The position numbers were made by a program, and so were the translations under genes. A model generated the notes under the pieces. That model searched no databases and had not been told where the DNA came from. It worked only from the letters and a program-made list of their open reading frames with translations. DNA of 64,000 bases from Williamsia muralis (GTDB taxonomy: Bacteria; Actinomycetota; Actinomycetes; Mycobacteriales; Mycobacteriaceae), in NCBI RefSeq assembly GCF_002735905.1, contig NZ_PEBD01000008.1, positions 558,001 to 622,000 of the forward strand. Reading direction: 5' to 3'. Positions 51,697 to 60,247 of the stretch are shown piece by piece. Each line of letters starts with the position of its first letter. The stretch's first letter is position 1.

Positions 51697-52467
51697 TCAC
51701 TGTTCTTCAGTGTGCGGTTCGGGCGGTATCCGGAAGCCCCGGAATGTGACCTGTTCGCGTATGCGGAAACCGAGTCGTTCATAGAGTGAGACCGCAGCGG
51801 TATTCGATTTGATCACGTGCAGGAACGGCCGATCACCGCGGGCCATGATTCTGGTGACAAGCGCGGTGACCAGTTGAGAAGCGTAGCCGCGTCCTCGAGC
51901 CCCAGGGGCGGTGCAGACCGCACTGATCTCAGTCCAACCCGGTGGCCGCAGCCGTTCGCCGGCCATTGCCACCAAAGCTCCGTTCTCTCGTATTCCGATG
52001 TAGGTGCCCATGTCTGGGGTCTGCGAGAAGAACGGTCCGGGGCGGGTCAGCGCGACGAGGTGGAGCATGTCGGGCACCTCGGCCGAACCCAACTCGACCA
52101 CGTCGACGTCTGTCTGCCCCCTCGGTTCGTCTTTGTCGTAGATCATCTGAAAGCCGTCGAGATCGAACACCGGTTCCCAATCGGTCGGTGGCTCTGCGGT
52201 GGAACTGAACATGTCGGCGAGCTCACCTGGGCCGAGAAGCCGTGCGAGATCGTCCCATCTACGCGGGTCTTGGTCACTGTCGACGGCCGCGAAAGTGGCG
52301 ACGCCGGAACGGTATGCGCCGGCCCGGCCGAATCTGCGCGCGAGATGGGCGTGACGATGCCGCAGTGATTCACCGACTGGGTCCGCCAGCGGCCCGATGT
52401 CGCTCACCGGTGTGGAGCTGGTGCTCTCCTCAATGCCTGCCACCTCGCGAGTATGCACGACTCCCAC
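51697..52467 (-). CDS. GNAT-family N-acetyltransferase (FR47-like)
   Basis: A 256-aa protein. The GNAT fold is in the second half: YIGIRENGALVAMAGERL, then the acetyl-CoA loop SAVCTAPGARGRGYASQLVT (RGxGxA) and SNTAAVSLYERLGFRIREQV. The N-terminal 110 residues form a degenerate first GNAT-like part. It resembles the FR47 group of acetyltransferases acting on unknown acceptors. It starts with ATG. Confidence 0.85.
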   Translation of the reverse strand: MGVVHTREVAGIEESTSSTPVSDIGPLADPVGESLRHRHAHLARRFGRAGAYRSGVATFAAVDSDQDPRRWDDLARLLGPGELADMFSSTAEPPTDWEPVFDLDGFQMIYDKDEPRGQTDVDVVELGSAEVPDMLHLVALTRPGPFFSQTPDMGTYIGIRENGALVAMAGERLRPPGWTEISAVCTAPGARGRGYASQLVTALVTRIMARGDRPFLHVIKSNTAAVSLYERLGFRIREQVTFRGFRIPPEPHTEEQ

Positions 52468-52475
52468 CCGGGACT

Positions 52476-53492
52476 TCAGCGCACACCATGACGCCGATCG
52501 CCGAGAATCCTGGTGGTCACCGCTGCCTCGATCTCCCGTGAGAACGACGCCGCCCTGGCTTTGACCGCTGCCTGCGCATCGCTGGAGATGAGGTCGAAGT
52601 TGATGGCGGCGGCGGCCCTCATCCCACCGGCGGCCGACGATCCGACCGTTGCCGAGAGGTCGGTAACATTGCCTGCAGCCCAGACACCTTCGATGTCGGT
52701 GCGACCCATTTCGTCGCTGGCCACGTACAAGCCGCCGGACATGTGGTCGGACAGCGTGCCGCCGAGCAACTCGTAGACGTCGGCTCGTGCAACCATCCGC
52801 GGCATGACCGTGACGGCCTCGACATCAAAACGTCGGCCGCCGACCACCTCCACTCCGCGCAGCGCGCCGCCTTCGATGACAAGCTGCGTGACTCTCCCTT
52901 GCACCACAGACACATTCAGTGCAGCGAGCTGCAACCATTCACTCTCGCTCGGCTCGGGCATCTCGTGCAAGAACAAGGTGACGTTGTCGCTGAGCTGGCG
53001 GAACAACAGCGTCTGGTGCACGCTCATGGCGCCGGTGCCGAGCACTCCGAGCTTGCGTCCGCGCACCTCCCATCCGTGGCAGTACGGGCAGTGCAGCACA
53101 CTCGATCCCCACAGCTCGGCCACGCCGGGAATGTCGGGGAGTTCGTCGATGAGGCCCGTCGCCAGCAGGAGCCGGCGGCACTTGACGGCGTGGCCATCGG
53201 TGAAGTCGACCTCGAAACCGTCGGTGTCGCGTCGGACCGCTGCGACGCTGCCTGTTGTGATCTGCGCACCGTAGTGCTCTGCTTCGCGTCGCCCCTTGGC
53301 CAGCAACTCGAGTGGTGAGATGCCCTCGTTGCCGAGCAGATTGTGCGCACCCTCGGCCTTGGCGTTACGCGGTTCGCCACCGTCGATGACCAGAACTGTG
53401 CGGAGCGACCGCGCCAGCGTCGTCGCTGCGCCGAGCCCAGCCGGTCCGCCGCCGATGATGACCACGTCGTAGAAGTTGTCGGTCGAGTTCAT
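52476..53492 (-). CDS. Thioredoxin reductase-like NAD(P)/FAD oxidoreductase
   Basis: A 338-aa class II pyridine nucleotide-disulfide oxidoreductase. The FAD loop is VVIIGGGPAGLGAATTLARS, the redox-active motif is CPYC in SSVLHCPYCHGWEVRGR, the NAD(P) loop is LGVLGTGAMSVHQ, and the second FAD motif is DIEGVWAAGNVTDL. The CPYC arrangement and the AGGLY-type C-terminus fit TrxB-like proteins such as those near mycothiol or low-molecular-weight thiol systems, but no thioredoxin partner is adjacent. It starts with ATG after AGGAGG. Confidence 0.9.
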   Translation of the reverse strand: MNSTDNFYDVVIIGGGPAGLGAATTLARSLRTVLVIDGGEPRNAKAEGAHNLLGNEGISPLELLAKGRREAEHYGAQITTGSVAAVRRDTDGFEVDFTDGHAVKCRRLLLATGLIDELPDIPGVAELWGSSVLHCPYCHGWEVRGRKLGVLGTGAMSVHQTLLFRQLSDNVTLFLHEMPEPSESEWLQLAALNVSVVQGRVTQLVIEGGALRGVEVVGGRRFDVEAVTVMPRMVARADVYELLGGTLSDHMSGGLYVASDEMGRTDIEGVWAAGNVTDLSATVGSSAAGGMRAAAAINFDLISSDAQAAVKARAASFSREIEAAVTTRILGDRRHGVR

Positions 53493-53706
53493 GAATCCTC
53501 CTTGAGGTGCTCATCGCCTATCGATGGGCACGGCTCGAGGGTGACTCAGAATTGGGATTTCGGCAAGTAATCTTGCTGGATTGGCAAACTGCACGCTGTT
53601 TGTTTGAAGGCGAGGCTGGGTCAGTGCCGTGAGCGCGCCTTCAACGATGCACGGGAAACGGGGCCAATCGGGGGCCGGTAACGCCGCTTAGGGACTGGGC
53701 GTTGCG

Positions 53707-53882
53707 TCGTCTGGAGACCGAGCTTGTGCCGGTTTGGCGAGCGGAGCTTATGGCCCGCTCGCGAAACTCGCCCGCGCTCGGTCTGCAGGCCGAGCGTCGG
53801 CCGGTACCGCGAGCGAAGCTCGAGGCCGGCTCGCGAAACTCGCTCTCGCGGCGTCTGTAGACCGAGCGTCGACCAGTACCGC
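53707..53882. repeat. Imperfect tandem repeat, about 72 bp, 2.4 copies
   Basis: Two adjacent 72-bp units (53739-53810 and 53811-53882) share GCTCGCGAAACTCG, CCGAGCGTCG and a TACCGC end; a partial third unit lies upstream (53707-53738). Frames through it encode only Arg-rich repeats and I do not call genes. The 53493-53953 gap contains this element and a terminator, nothing else recognisable. Such GC-rich GCGAGC-type repeats resemble dispersed intergenic elements of Gordonia/Rhodococcus. Confidence 0.65.
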
Positions 53883-53906
53883 GAGCACTCCCCACCCAAC
53901 GACAAA

Positions 53907-53936
53907 AAGGCGACGCGGTGAACACCGCGTCGCCTT
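53907..53936 (-). terminator. Intrinsic terminator of the Mn catalase gene
   Basis: AAGGCGACGCGGTG (53907-53920) and its exact complement (53923-53936) form a hairpin followed on the minus strand by TTTTT. Confidence 0.85.
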
Positions 53937-53953
53937 CTGTCTTGTCGTGCTGG

Positions 53954-54898
53954 TTACTTGATCTTGGGCGAATCCGCTGCAGCGATCTCGACCTCGGCTG
54001 TGGCCTGGATCAGCGCCAGCAGTTCCTTGTCGAGGCCGGGTGCGAACTCTTCCTTGCGTTCCGGCGCGATGGTCATGGGGAAGCCCTCGGGCATCACGGC
54101 AGTCGACAGTTCGGTTCCGTCGTTGGACGGTGACGCACCGCGGTAGAGCTTCGCAGCTTCACTCTGGTCGTCAGCGCTGAACGTGTACTGGATGCTCTGC
54201 AAACCCTTGTCGATGAGCTTCTTGACCTCCGGGAACGATTCGGCGTTCGTCTTCGGGATCGGCAGCACCTTGCCCCAGTTCACGCCGAGACTTTCAAGCG
54301 CTTTTGCGAAAGCGTTCTCGTGAGCCTGATCGCGAACGATCAGATAAGAAATCGTCGACCGTGCCGCTTTGTTGTCGGTCATCTCATAGATGCGGCATTT
54401 CTGCAGCCGACCGGTCGACTCCAACATCAGGTTGTACAGCAGGTCGAGGACCAGATTTCCACTGTTGTAGACATACGATCCCAACCACGGGTTGCCGGCA
54501 GCGTCCACAGGCAGCGCTCCCTGTGCGCCCACCAGGTAATGGTGGATATTGCTGGTGTCGAGTGCGATCTTCAATGGCGTCGCGCCTTTGGCACCGGGCT
54601 TGTCGACCGGGTCGGTCTTCTTGCCGTTGTACTCAGGCGACCCGTCCAGAAGACGAGAAATGGTGGTTCCGATCAGCTCCACGTGGCTGATCTCCTCGGT
54701 CCCCACGCCCTGGAGCAGGTCCTTGTATGCCTTGGACGACGCATCGCCGCGGAAGTTCATGGACTGGAACAGGTACTGCATCATCGTGCGCATCTCGCCG
54801 AACTGACCGCCCAGACCCTCTTGCAGCGCATTCGCGGCTGCGGGATCAGGCTCGTCGATGGCGATCTCATTGATCAACTGTTGTGTGTGCAAGTACAC
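53954..54898 (-). CDS. Manganese catalase
   Basis: A 314-aa non-heme catalase. The dimanganese ligands are in the four-helix bundle: FGEMRTMMQYLFQSMNFRG (Glu), GTEEISHVELIGTTI (Glu and His) and IVRDQAHENAFAKALESLG (His and Glu). A C-terminal extension follows AVMPEGFP. It degrades hydrogen peroxide to water and oxygen. GTG start after AGGAGAAATC; monocistronic with its own terminator. Confidence 0.93.
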   Translation of the reverse strand: MYLHTQQLINEIAIDEPDPAAANALQEGLGGQFGEMRTMMQYLFQSMNFRGDASSKAYKDLLQGVGTEEISHVELIGTTISRLLDGSPEYNGKKTDPVDKPGAKGATPLKIALDTSNIHHYLVGAQGALPVDAAGNPWLGSYVYNSGNLVLDLLYNLMLESTGRLQKCRIYEMTDNKAARSTISYLIVRDQAHENAFAKALESLGVNWGKVLPIPKTNAESFPEVKKLIDKGLQSIQYTFSADDQSEAAKLYRGASPSNDGTELSTAVMPEGFPMTIAPERKEEFAPGLDKELLALIQATAEVEIAAADSPKIK

Positions 54899-55080
54899 GA
54901 TTTCTCCTCAAGATCTTTTCGGTGAAACGACCGGAAATCAGAGACGGAATGCATTTGTTCACCGAGTCGAAGCGGGCGGCAACGGCGTCTTTGTATTCGC
55001 CCACCGCATTCGGAGCAACCGGTCAGTCCTCTAGTACCCATGTAATTTCAGATCAAACCGACGGGTCCATATTAGGGATG

Positions 55081-55584
55081 TCAAGCGTTCAACCGCGGGT
55101 CGTAAGTGGGGTCCGGATACATTGCGGGGGAGCCGTTCTCAATCGCGTCGAGGCGCAATTCGAAGTGCCACGGCTCGTTCTGGTAAATCCTGCACAGCCC
55201 GTACCGCGCACCGTGTGTGGACAGCCACGCGGCTGCCCGCGGGGGTCCGATGTCGATGGCGTCTCCAAAGACATGTGCCGACCTCTCCGGCGTGGCGACC
55301 CACCGTGCTGCCTTCGCGCGCGAGCCGAACTTCGAGACCGCGTCCCGGAGGAGCTGCGCCTGATAGGCCGGAGAACGCCATCCGCTGTTGACCTGGAAAT
55401 CGACGCCCTCGGCTGAGGCGTCAACGGCCGCTCGGCGAACGGCACGGAGGAGGTCGCGGTGGACGTTGGCCACGCCCGGGAGGTGGTCGTCGAACACGGA
55501 GGTGCCTGAGGGAAGGACTCCGTCATCCTCGGACAGGACACGGTGGCCGGTCGCGCTGCTGGCTACGGGTGCGGTGCGGGTCAT
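55081..55584 (-). CDS. vanY: Soluble VanY-type D,D-carboxypeptidase
   Basis: A 167-aa M15 metallopeptidase. Zinc ligands and base are in ERSAHVFGDAIDI (H104, D111) and YQNEPWHFEL (E137, H140), with VNSGWRSPAYQAQLL upstream. VanY removes terminal D-Ala from cell-wall precursors, lowering vancomycin targets. There is no signal or membrane helix, so this copy appears cytoplasmic, as in VanXY-type enzymes, or is exported by an unseen route. It is divergent from vanR with a shared 41-bp element 23 nt before its ATG, identical in spacing to vanH. Confidence 0.9.
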   Translation of the reverse strand: MTRTAPVASSATGHRVLSEDDGVLPSGTSVFDDHLPGVANVHRDLLRAVRRAAVDASAEGVDFQVNSGWRSPAYQAQLLRDAVSKFGSRAKAARWVATPERSAHVFGDAIDIGPPRAAAWLSTHGARYGLCRIYQNEPWHFELRLDAIENGSPAMYPDPTYDPRLNA

Positions 55585-55607
55585 GATCCCAGTGAAGGAA
55601 CTGCCGC

Positions 55608-55648
55608 GTTGCCAGCGTGTATGTGCTTTTCGGTATGTCTACGATATG
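55608..55648. promoter_or_regulatory. Probable VanR-binding element upstream of vanY
   Basis: A 41-bp element beginning GTTGCCAG and ending ACGATATG, matched without gaps (30 of 41 positions) by the element before vanH. It starts 23 nt from the vanY ATG and lies between the divergent vanY and vanR genes. Confidence 0.75.
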
Positions 55649-55670
55649 CGGCGGCTCGTAGCATCGATGA

Positions 55671-56366
55671 ATGCGTGTTTTGGTGGTCGAGGACGAACCG
55701 TTGATGGCCGATGCCATCCGGGATGGGCTGCGCCTGGAGGCGATTGCCGCCGATACCGCCGGTGATGGCGACACCGCTCTCGAACTGTTGAGCATCAACG
55801 CCTATGACATCGCTGTGCTCGACCGCGACATCCCCGGGCCGTCCGGCGATGAGATCGCCGAGAGCATCGTCGCTTCCGGCAGCGGGATGCCGATCTTGAT
55901 GCTGACGGCGGCTGACCGGCTCGATGACAAGACAACCGGGTTCGAGCTGGGCGCCGACGACTACCTCACCAAGCCGTTCGAACTGAAAGAGCTTGTGCTC
56001 CGGCTCCGCGCGCTCGACCGCAGGAGGACACGCAACAGGCCGCCCGTACGGGAGATAGCGGGGTTGCGCGTGGACGCATTTCGCCGCGAGGTCTACCGGG
56101 ACGGCCGGTATGTGGCGTTGACCCGCAAGCAGTTTGCTGTGCTCGAAGTCCTCGTAACCGCCGAAGGAGGTGTGGTCAGTGCCGAAGAACTCCTGGAGCG
56201 GGCATGGGACGAGAACGCCGACCCCTTCACCAATGCCGTGCGGATCACGGTCTCGGGATTACGGAAGCGGCTCGGTGAGCCCTGGCTCGTCGCCACTGTG
56301 CCGGGAGTCGGGTATCGGATAGACACGGCGGACGGCACGGACGACGTAGGAGAAGGACGTGGATAG
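55671..56366 (+). CDS. vanR: VanR-type response regulator (OmpR family)
   Basis: A 231-aa OmpR-family regulator. The receiver domain has acidic E7/D8, phosphoacceptor D51 in IAVLDRDIPGPSG, T79 and K101; the winged helix (about 130-220) has TRKQFAVLEVLVTAEGGVVS and VGYRIDT. With VanS it should activate vanHAX and vanY in response to glycopeptides. ATG start; its 3' end overlaps vanS by 8 nt. It is divergent from vanY. Confidence 0.93.
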   Translation: MRVLVVEDEPLMADAIRDGLRLEAIAADTAGDGDTALELLSINAYDIAVLDRDIPGPSGDEIAESIVASGSGMPILMLTAADRLDDKTTGFELGADDYLTKPFELKELVLRLRALDRRRTRNRPPVREIAGLRVDAFRREVYRDGRYVALTRKQFAVLEVLVTAEGGVVSAEELLERAWDENADPFTNAVRITVSGLRKRLGEPWLVATVPGVGYRIDTADGTDDVGEGRG

Positions 56367-57471
56367 GAAGCCCGGGTTGAGTGTCCGACTCAAACTCACT
56401 CTCAGCTACGCCGGGTTCCTCATGCTCGCGGGAGTTCTGCTGCTCGGTGCAGTGCGGGTGTTCCTGCTGCGCTACGTACCGGAGGTGACCGATGTGAATC
56501 CAGGCGGCATGCCGAGGATGCCTGGGTCCGGCCCCGACCGATCCGACCTGGAGGACGCTTTCATACCCAAGGCGGCGGCCGCGATGGCGTTCCTGCTTGT
56601 GTTCGGCCTCGTGGGAGGTTGGATCCTCGCCGGACACATGTTGGCCCCGCTGACGCGGATCACCACCGCCACCCGGCTGGCTGCGGGTGGGTCACTGTCC
56701 CACCGGGTTGCGCTCGAGGGCCGCAACGATGAGTTCCGCGAACTCGCCGACAGCTTCGACGCAATGCTCGCCCGGCTCGAAGCGCATGTCGCGGAACAAC
56801 AACGGTTCGCCGCCAACGCTTCTCATGAGTTGCGCACTCCACTGGCGATCACACAGACCCTTCTCGATGTGGCACGCAGCGACCCGAACCGCGACACCGC
56901 AGAACTGATCGACCGCCTCTATTTCGTCAACTCGAGGGCGATCGATCTCACCGAAGCGCTCCTTCTGCTCAGCCGCGCCGACCAGCGCGTGTTCAGCCGG
57001 GACCACGTCGACTTGTCCCTCATCGCCGAGGAAGCCGTCGAAACCCTTCTCCCACTTGCGGAAGAACGAAATTTGACCATCGAGACAGTCGGCGACATCG
57101 CTCCCACCACCGGTTCACACGCACTGCTGCTACAGATGGTGACCAACCTGGTTCACAACGCGATCGTTCACAACCTGTCCGAATCGGGCATGGTGTGGAT
57201 CAGCACGAGTGTCGGGCCCGACGCCGTGGTTCTCACGGTGGACAACACCGGCGACACACTTACCGCTCAAACGGTTTCCACGATCACCGAGCCATTCCAG
57301 CGGGGTACCGCCCGTGTTCGGGACGGTCACGCGGGTGTGGGCCTCGGTCTGGCCATCGTCAAGAGCATCGCCCACGCACACGACGGAACGCTGACCCTCA
57401 CGCCGCGGCCGACCGGAGGCCTGCGCGTCATCGTCCGATTGCCCGTGGCAGGTGAGCGCATCGTCAAGTGA
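56359..57471 (+). CDS. vanS: VanS-type sensor histidine kinase
   Basis: A 370-aa sensor kinase. Two membrane helices (about 16-38 and 72-93) enclose a short extracellular loop of about 33 residues, which may touch the glycopeptide. HAMP follows, then the phospho-acceptor H156 in NASHELRTPLAITQTLL, the N-box VTNLVHNAIVHN, and G-boxes ending GVGLGLAIVKSIA. GTG start overlapping vanR by 8 nt. The genes converge with the vanHAX-murG operon, 9 bp apart. Confidence 0.92.
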   Translation: MDRKPGLSVRLKLTLSYAGFLMLAGVLLLGAVRVFLLRYVPEVTDVNPGGMPRMPGSGPDRSDLEDAFIPKAAAAMAFLLVFGLVGGWILAGHMLAPLTRITTATRLAAGGSLSHRVALEGRNDEFRELADSFDAMLARLEAHVAEQQRFAANASHELRTPLAITQTLLDVARSDPNRDTAELIDRLYFVNSRAIDLTEALLLLSRADQRVFSRDHVDLSLIAEEAVETLLPLAEERNLTIETVGDIAPTTGSHALLLQMVTNLVHNAIVHNLSESGMVWISTSVGPDAVVLTVDNTGDTLTAQTVSTITEPFQRGTARVRDGHAGVGLGLAIVKSIAHAHDGTLTLTPRPTGGLRVIVRLPVAGERIVK

Positions 57472-57480
57472 AGTCGGCCC

Positions 57481-58605
57481 TTACGTCTTCGATGTGCGTC
57501 GGTCGGCGACAACATTGAGTACATGACGGGCGAGCATCACGTCGGCATCCGCCACACCGGAGGCCGACGCCCGTGCCGACATCGCCTTGAGTTGCCGGTG
57601 ATTCGTGAGCAGCGGTATCAGCGTGGTCTCGATCCAGGTCGCGTCGAGGGCCGCGTCGTCGACCTCGATCGCGCCGCCGGCCGCCACACCCGGCGCGGCG
57701 TTCAACCGCTGCTCGCCCCCGCGCAACGGCAGCGGTACATACGCTGCCGGTAGGCCGACGGCCCCGAGTTCTGCGCACGTCATGGCGCCTGCACGGCAGA
57801 TCACGAAATCTGCTGCAGCGTAGGCATAATGCATGTCGTCGACATACGGGACCACGACGTAGGGTGCACCCTCGAAGTCGCCACCGGGAACATGGACCCG
57901 GCGCTGAGGGCCCGTGATGTGCAGTACCTGCACACCGTGTGACCGGAGTGACGGGGCCGCCCGGGAGACCGCCGCGTTGATGGCTCCGGCACCTTGAGAC
58001 CCGCCGGTCACCAACAGGACCGGCAGGTCGGTTCGAAGGCCGAGTCGACGTCGGGCCGTGTCGCGCAGACTGAGACGATCGAGCTGAGATATGGCCGGGC
58101 GCAGCGGTATTCCGATGACCGTGGCGTGTGGCAGGCGAACACCGGGCGCGGCGGTGAACACATGTGTCGTGAGTCGGGCACCGAGTCGGTTCGCCATGCC
58201 GGGCTGGGCGTTTGCCTCGTGCACGACGATCCCGAGACCACGCATGCGTGCGGCCAGATACGCCGGGGCGGAGACATATCCGCCGAAACCCACCAGAATC
58301 TCCGCATGGGTCCTGTCGAGGACCGCACCCGCAGACCGTACCGAAGCGCGCAGTCTGGCCGGCAGGGTCAGCAGCGCACGGTTCACTCGGCGGGGCAGCG
58401 GAACCGGCGAGATCAGTTCAAGCGGGTATCCGCGCGCCGGGATCAGGGTGGTGTCGAGTCCGCGAGTGGTACCGAGCGGCGTGACAACCGCAGTGGGTTC
58501 CAGGCGACGGAGTGCATCGGCGAAGTTCAACATGGGCTCGATGTGGCCGGCTGAATGTCCCCCGGCCACAGCCAGACGCGGCGCCGGTACCGGGCCGGCC
58601 GTCAC
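57481..58605 (-). CDS. murG: MurG-like N-acetylglucosaminyltransferase in the van operon
   Basis: A 374-aa GT28 glycosyltransferase. The N-terminal donor/acceptor loop is LAVAGGHSAGHIEPMLNFAD, EANAQPGMANRLGARL is the MurG signature, LLVTGGSQGAGAINAAV lies in the UDP-GlcNAc domain, and VICRAGAMTCAELGAVGLPA with NAAP matches MurG G-loops. It would make lipid II from lipid I. The second chromosomal murG should lie elsewhere in the dcw cluster. The GTG at 58605 overlaps the vanX stop as GTGA, so it is the fourth gene of the vanHAX operon. Confidence 0.88.
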   Translation of the reverse strand: MTAGPVPAPRLAVAGGHSAGHIEPMLNFADALRRLEPTAVVTPLGTTRGLDTTLIPARGYPLELISPVPLPRRVNRALLTLPARLRASVRSAGAVLDRTHAEILVGFGGYVSAPAYLAARMRGLGIVVHEANAQPGMANRLGARLTTHVFTAAPGVRLPHATVIGIPLRPAISQLDRLSLRDTARRRLGLRTDLPVLLVTGGSQGAGAINAAVSRAAPSLRSHGVQVLHITGPQRRVHVPGGDFEGAPYVVVPYVDDMHYAYAAADFVICRAGAMTCAELGAVGLPAAYVPLPLRGGEQRLNAAPGVAAGGAIEVDDAALDATWIETTLIPLLTNHRQLKAMSARASASGVADADVMLARHVLNVVADRRTSKT

Positions 58606-59210
58606 GTGATCGGGAAGTCGAAGTAGGTGTCTGGGTAGGGCTCGTCCCTCAGTGTGTAGTGCCACCACTCACTGTCGTAGGAGGCGAAGTCGCATGCCTC
58701 CATGAGGGAGCGCAAACATTCGCGATTCCTGGCCGCGGCCGCTGTGGTCCCGGACGCGCCATGATGCGAGATGGGATCCATCAGGTCATGCCCGCCACCC
58801 ATCACGGCCAGTTCGCCGGTGTCCAGGTGGTACAGCGTCAGGTCGGTCGTGCTCCCGCGGCTGTGGCCCGATTTGTAGGCCACATAGCCCCTTTCGAACA
58901 TCTCGGTTCTACTGATGTTCGGGTGGTACCGCGACTTCGTCCCCGCGTCATCGGGCTGCTGTGCCCAGCGGACGAAGCAGTCGACGGCGCACTGGGGGCG
59001 GTAGCCGTCCCAGAGCAGCAGGCCGAACCCGAGTGATGCGGCCTTGTCCCTCACCTGCTCGAGGGCTGAGCACAGGGCTCGCGTGCCGACTATCCGATTG
59101 GCGAGGTACCCGTCCACGGGTTTGCCGGTGAAGTTGTCCCACGTTGCATATTTGGCGTCCCAACGTATGCCGGGCACGAACTCGTCGACGTGGACGAAAT
59201 CGGCGTTCAT
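58602..59210 (-). CDS. vanX: D-Ala-D-Ala dipeptidase VanX
   Basis: A 202-aa M15D dipeptidase. Zinc ligands H116, D123 and H184 lie in SGHSRGSTTDL and EWWHYTL, the base is E181, and R71 (WDGYRPQ) orients the transition state; these positions coincide with the numbering of enterococcal VanX. It destroys D-Ala-D-Ala so that D-Ala-D-Lac is used for wall synthesis. ATGA overlap with vanA, GTGA overlap with murG. Confidence 0.96.
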   Translation of the reverse strand: MNADFVHVDEFVPGIRWDAKYATWDNFTGKPVDGYLANRIVGTRALCSALEQVRDKAASLGFGLLLWDGYRPQCAVDCFVRWAQQPDDAGTKSRYHPNISRTEMFERGYVAYKSGHSRGSTTDLTLYHLDTGELAVMGGGHDLMDPISHHGASGTTAAAARNRECLRSLMEACDFASYDSEWWHYTLRDEPYPDTYFDFPIT

Positions 59211-60247
59211 GAGGACGCACCCTCCATCGTCATGGAGACCATGTGGTCGATCACGTGGGACAACGGCATCCCGGCAGCGACCATCATCCTCGGGTAGCGG
59301 CTGTATGAGGTGAGTCCTGGCAGGGTGTTGACCTCGTTGAGGATCACCTGCCCGTTCTCGGTGAGGAACATGTCGACGCGGGACAGCCCACGGCAGCCCA
59401 AAGCTCGGTAGATGGACTTCGCTGTCTCTTGCACATGTGCTCGCGACTCGGCGGATATATCCGCGGGAACGGTGACCGTCGAGTTCTCCGAACCGGTTTC
59501 CGGATTCGCCTCTTGGTGAATTCGAAAGAAGCCGTCGGACAACATGATCTGGTCGACCTCACCGACGATCACGTCGCTGCCGGTGCCGAGCATGGCGCAG
59601 CCGACTTCGCTGCCGAGAACAGCCTCTTCGATGAGAGTCTTCGAATCATACTGGCGTGCGGCGGCTATGGCATCGGCGAGCTCGTACGGAACCCGCACCT
59701 TGCTGACGCCGAACGACGACCCGGAGCGTGCCGGTTTGACGAAGACCGGGTAGGGGAGTTGATCGGCGTCGACGTCTCCCTGCGCACCGACAACCCAGAA
59801 GTTCGGCGTGGCGATCCCCGCGCTTCTGGCGACGGTGTACGCGAGTGACTTGTCCATGCAGAGGGCTGAGCTCTGGATGTCGCAGCCAGAATAGGGAATG
59901 CCGGATAGTTCCAGCAGTCCCTGGATTGCCCCGTCCTCGCCGAGGGTGCCGTGCAGAACGGGAAGCACCAGATCCAGACGCTCGATCTCGTAGCGTCCGT
60001 GGTCCAGAACCAGCAAGCCGTGGACGCTCCGGTCGGGAGAAAGCAACGCCGGTCGGCAATCTCTGGTTTCCCAACCGTATTGAGGGTTGTCGCACACTCG
60101 CCAGGTGCCACTTCTGGTGATTCCGATGTAGAAGGGCTCGTACTTCGCGAGGTCCACGTGCTTGGCCACCTCCTGCGCGGACTTGACCGAGACGGGGTGT
60201 TCCTCGGAACATCCGCCGAAGATGATTCCGATGCGCAACCTAGCCAC
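59207..60247 (-). CDS. vanA: D-Ala-D-Lac ligase VanA
   Basis: A 346-aa ATP-grasp ligase. IIFGGCSEEHPVSVKSAQEV starts the N-domain, PVFVKPARSGSSFGVSKV is the phosphate loop, and LNEVNTLPGLTSYSRYP is the ATP-Mg site. H244 in FFRIHQEANPETG is the residue that makes VanA use D-lactate, and LCMDKSLAYTVARSAGI replaces the Tyr-containing omega-loop sequence of Ddl. So this is a D-lactate ligase rather than Ddl or VanC type. GTG start overlapping vanH by 8 nt. Confidence 0.96.
   Translation of the reverse strand: MARLRIGIIFGGCSEEHPVSVKSAQEVAKHVDLAKYEPFYIGITRSGTWRVCDNPQYGWETRDCRPALLSPDRSVHGLLVLDHGRYEIERLDLVLPVLHGTLGEDGAIQGLLELSGIPYSGCDIQSSALCMDKSLAYTVARSAGIATPNFWVVGAQGDVDADQLPYPVFVKPARSGSSFGVSKVRVPYELADAIAAARQYDSKTLIEEAVLGSEVGCAMLGTGSDVIVGEVDQIMLSDGFFRIHQEANPETGSENSTVTVPADISAESRAHVQETAKSIYRALGCRGLSRVDMFLTENGQVILNEVNTLPGLTSYSRYPRMMVAAGMPLSHVIDHMVSMTMEGASS

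Noticed and set aside
53621-53961. Several overlapping 65-94-codon frames in the repeat region
   Set aside because: They translate the 72-bp tandem repeat into repeated Arg-rich peptides on both strands, so they are repeat artefacts.
59207-60247. Ordinary D-Ala-D-Ala ligase (Ddl) or VanC-type ligase
   Set aside because: H244 in FRIHQE and the coupling to vanH and vanX indicate D-lactate use, not D-Ala or D-Ser.
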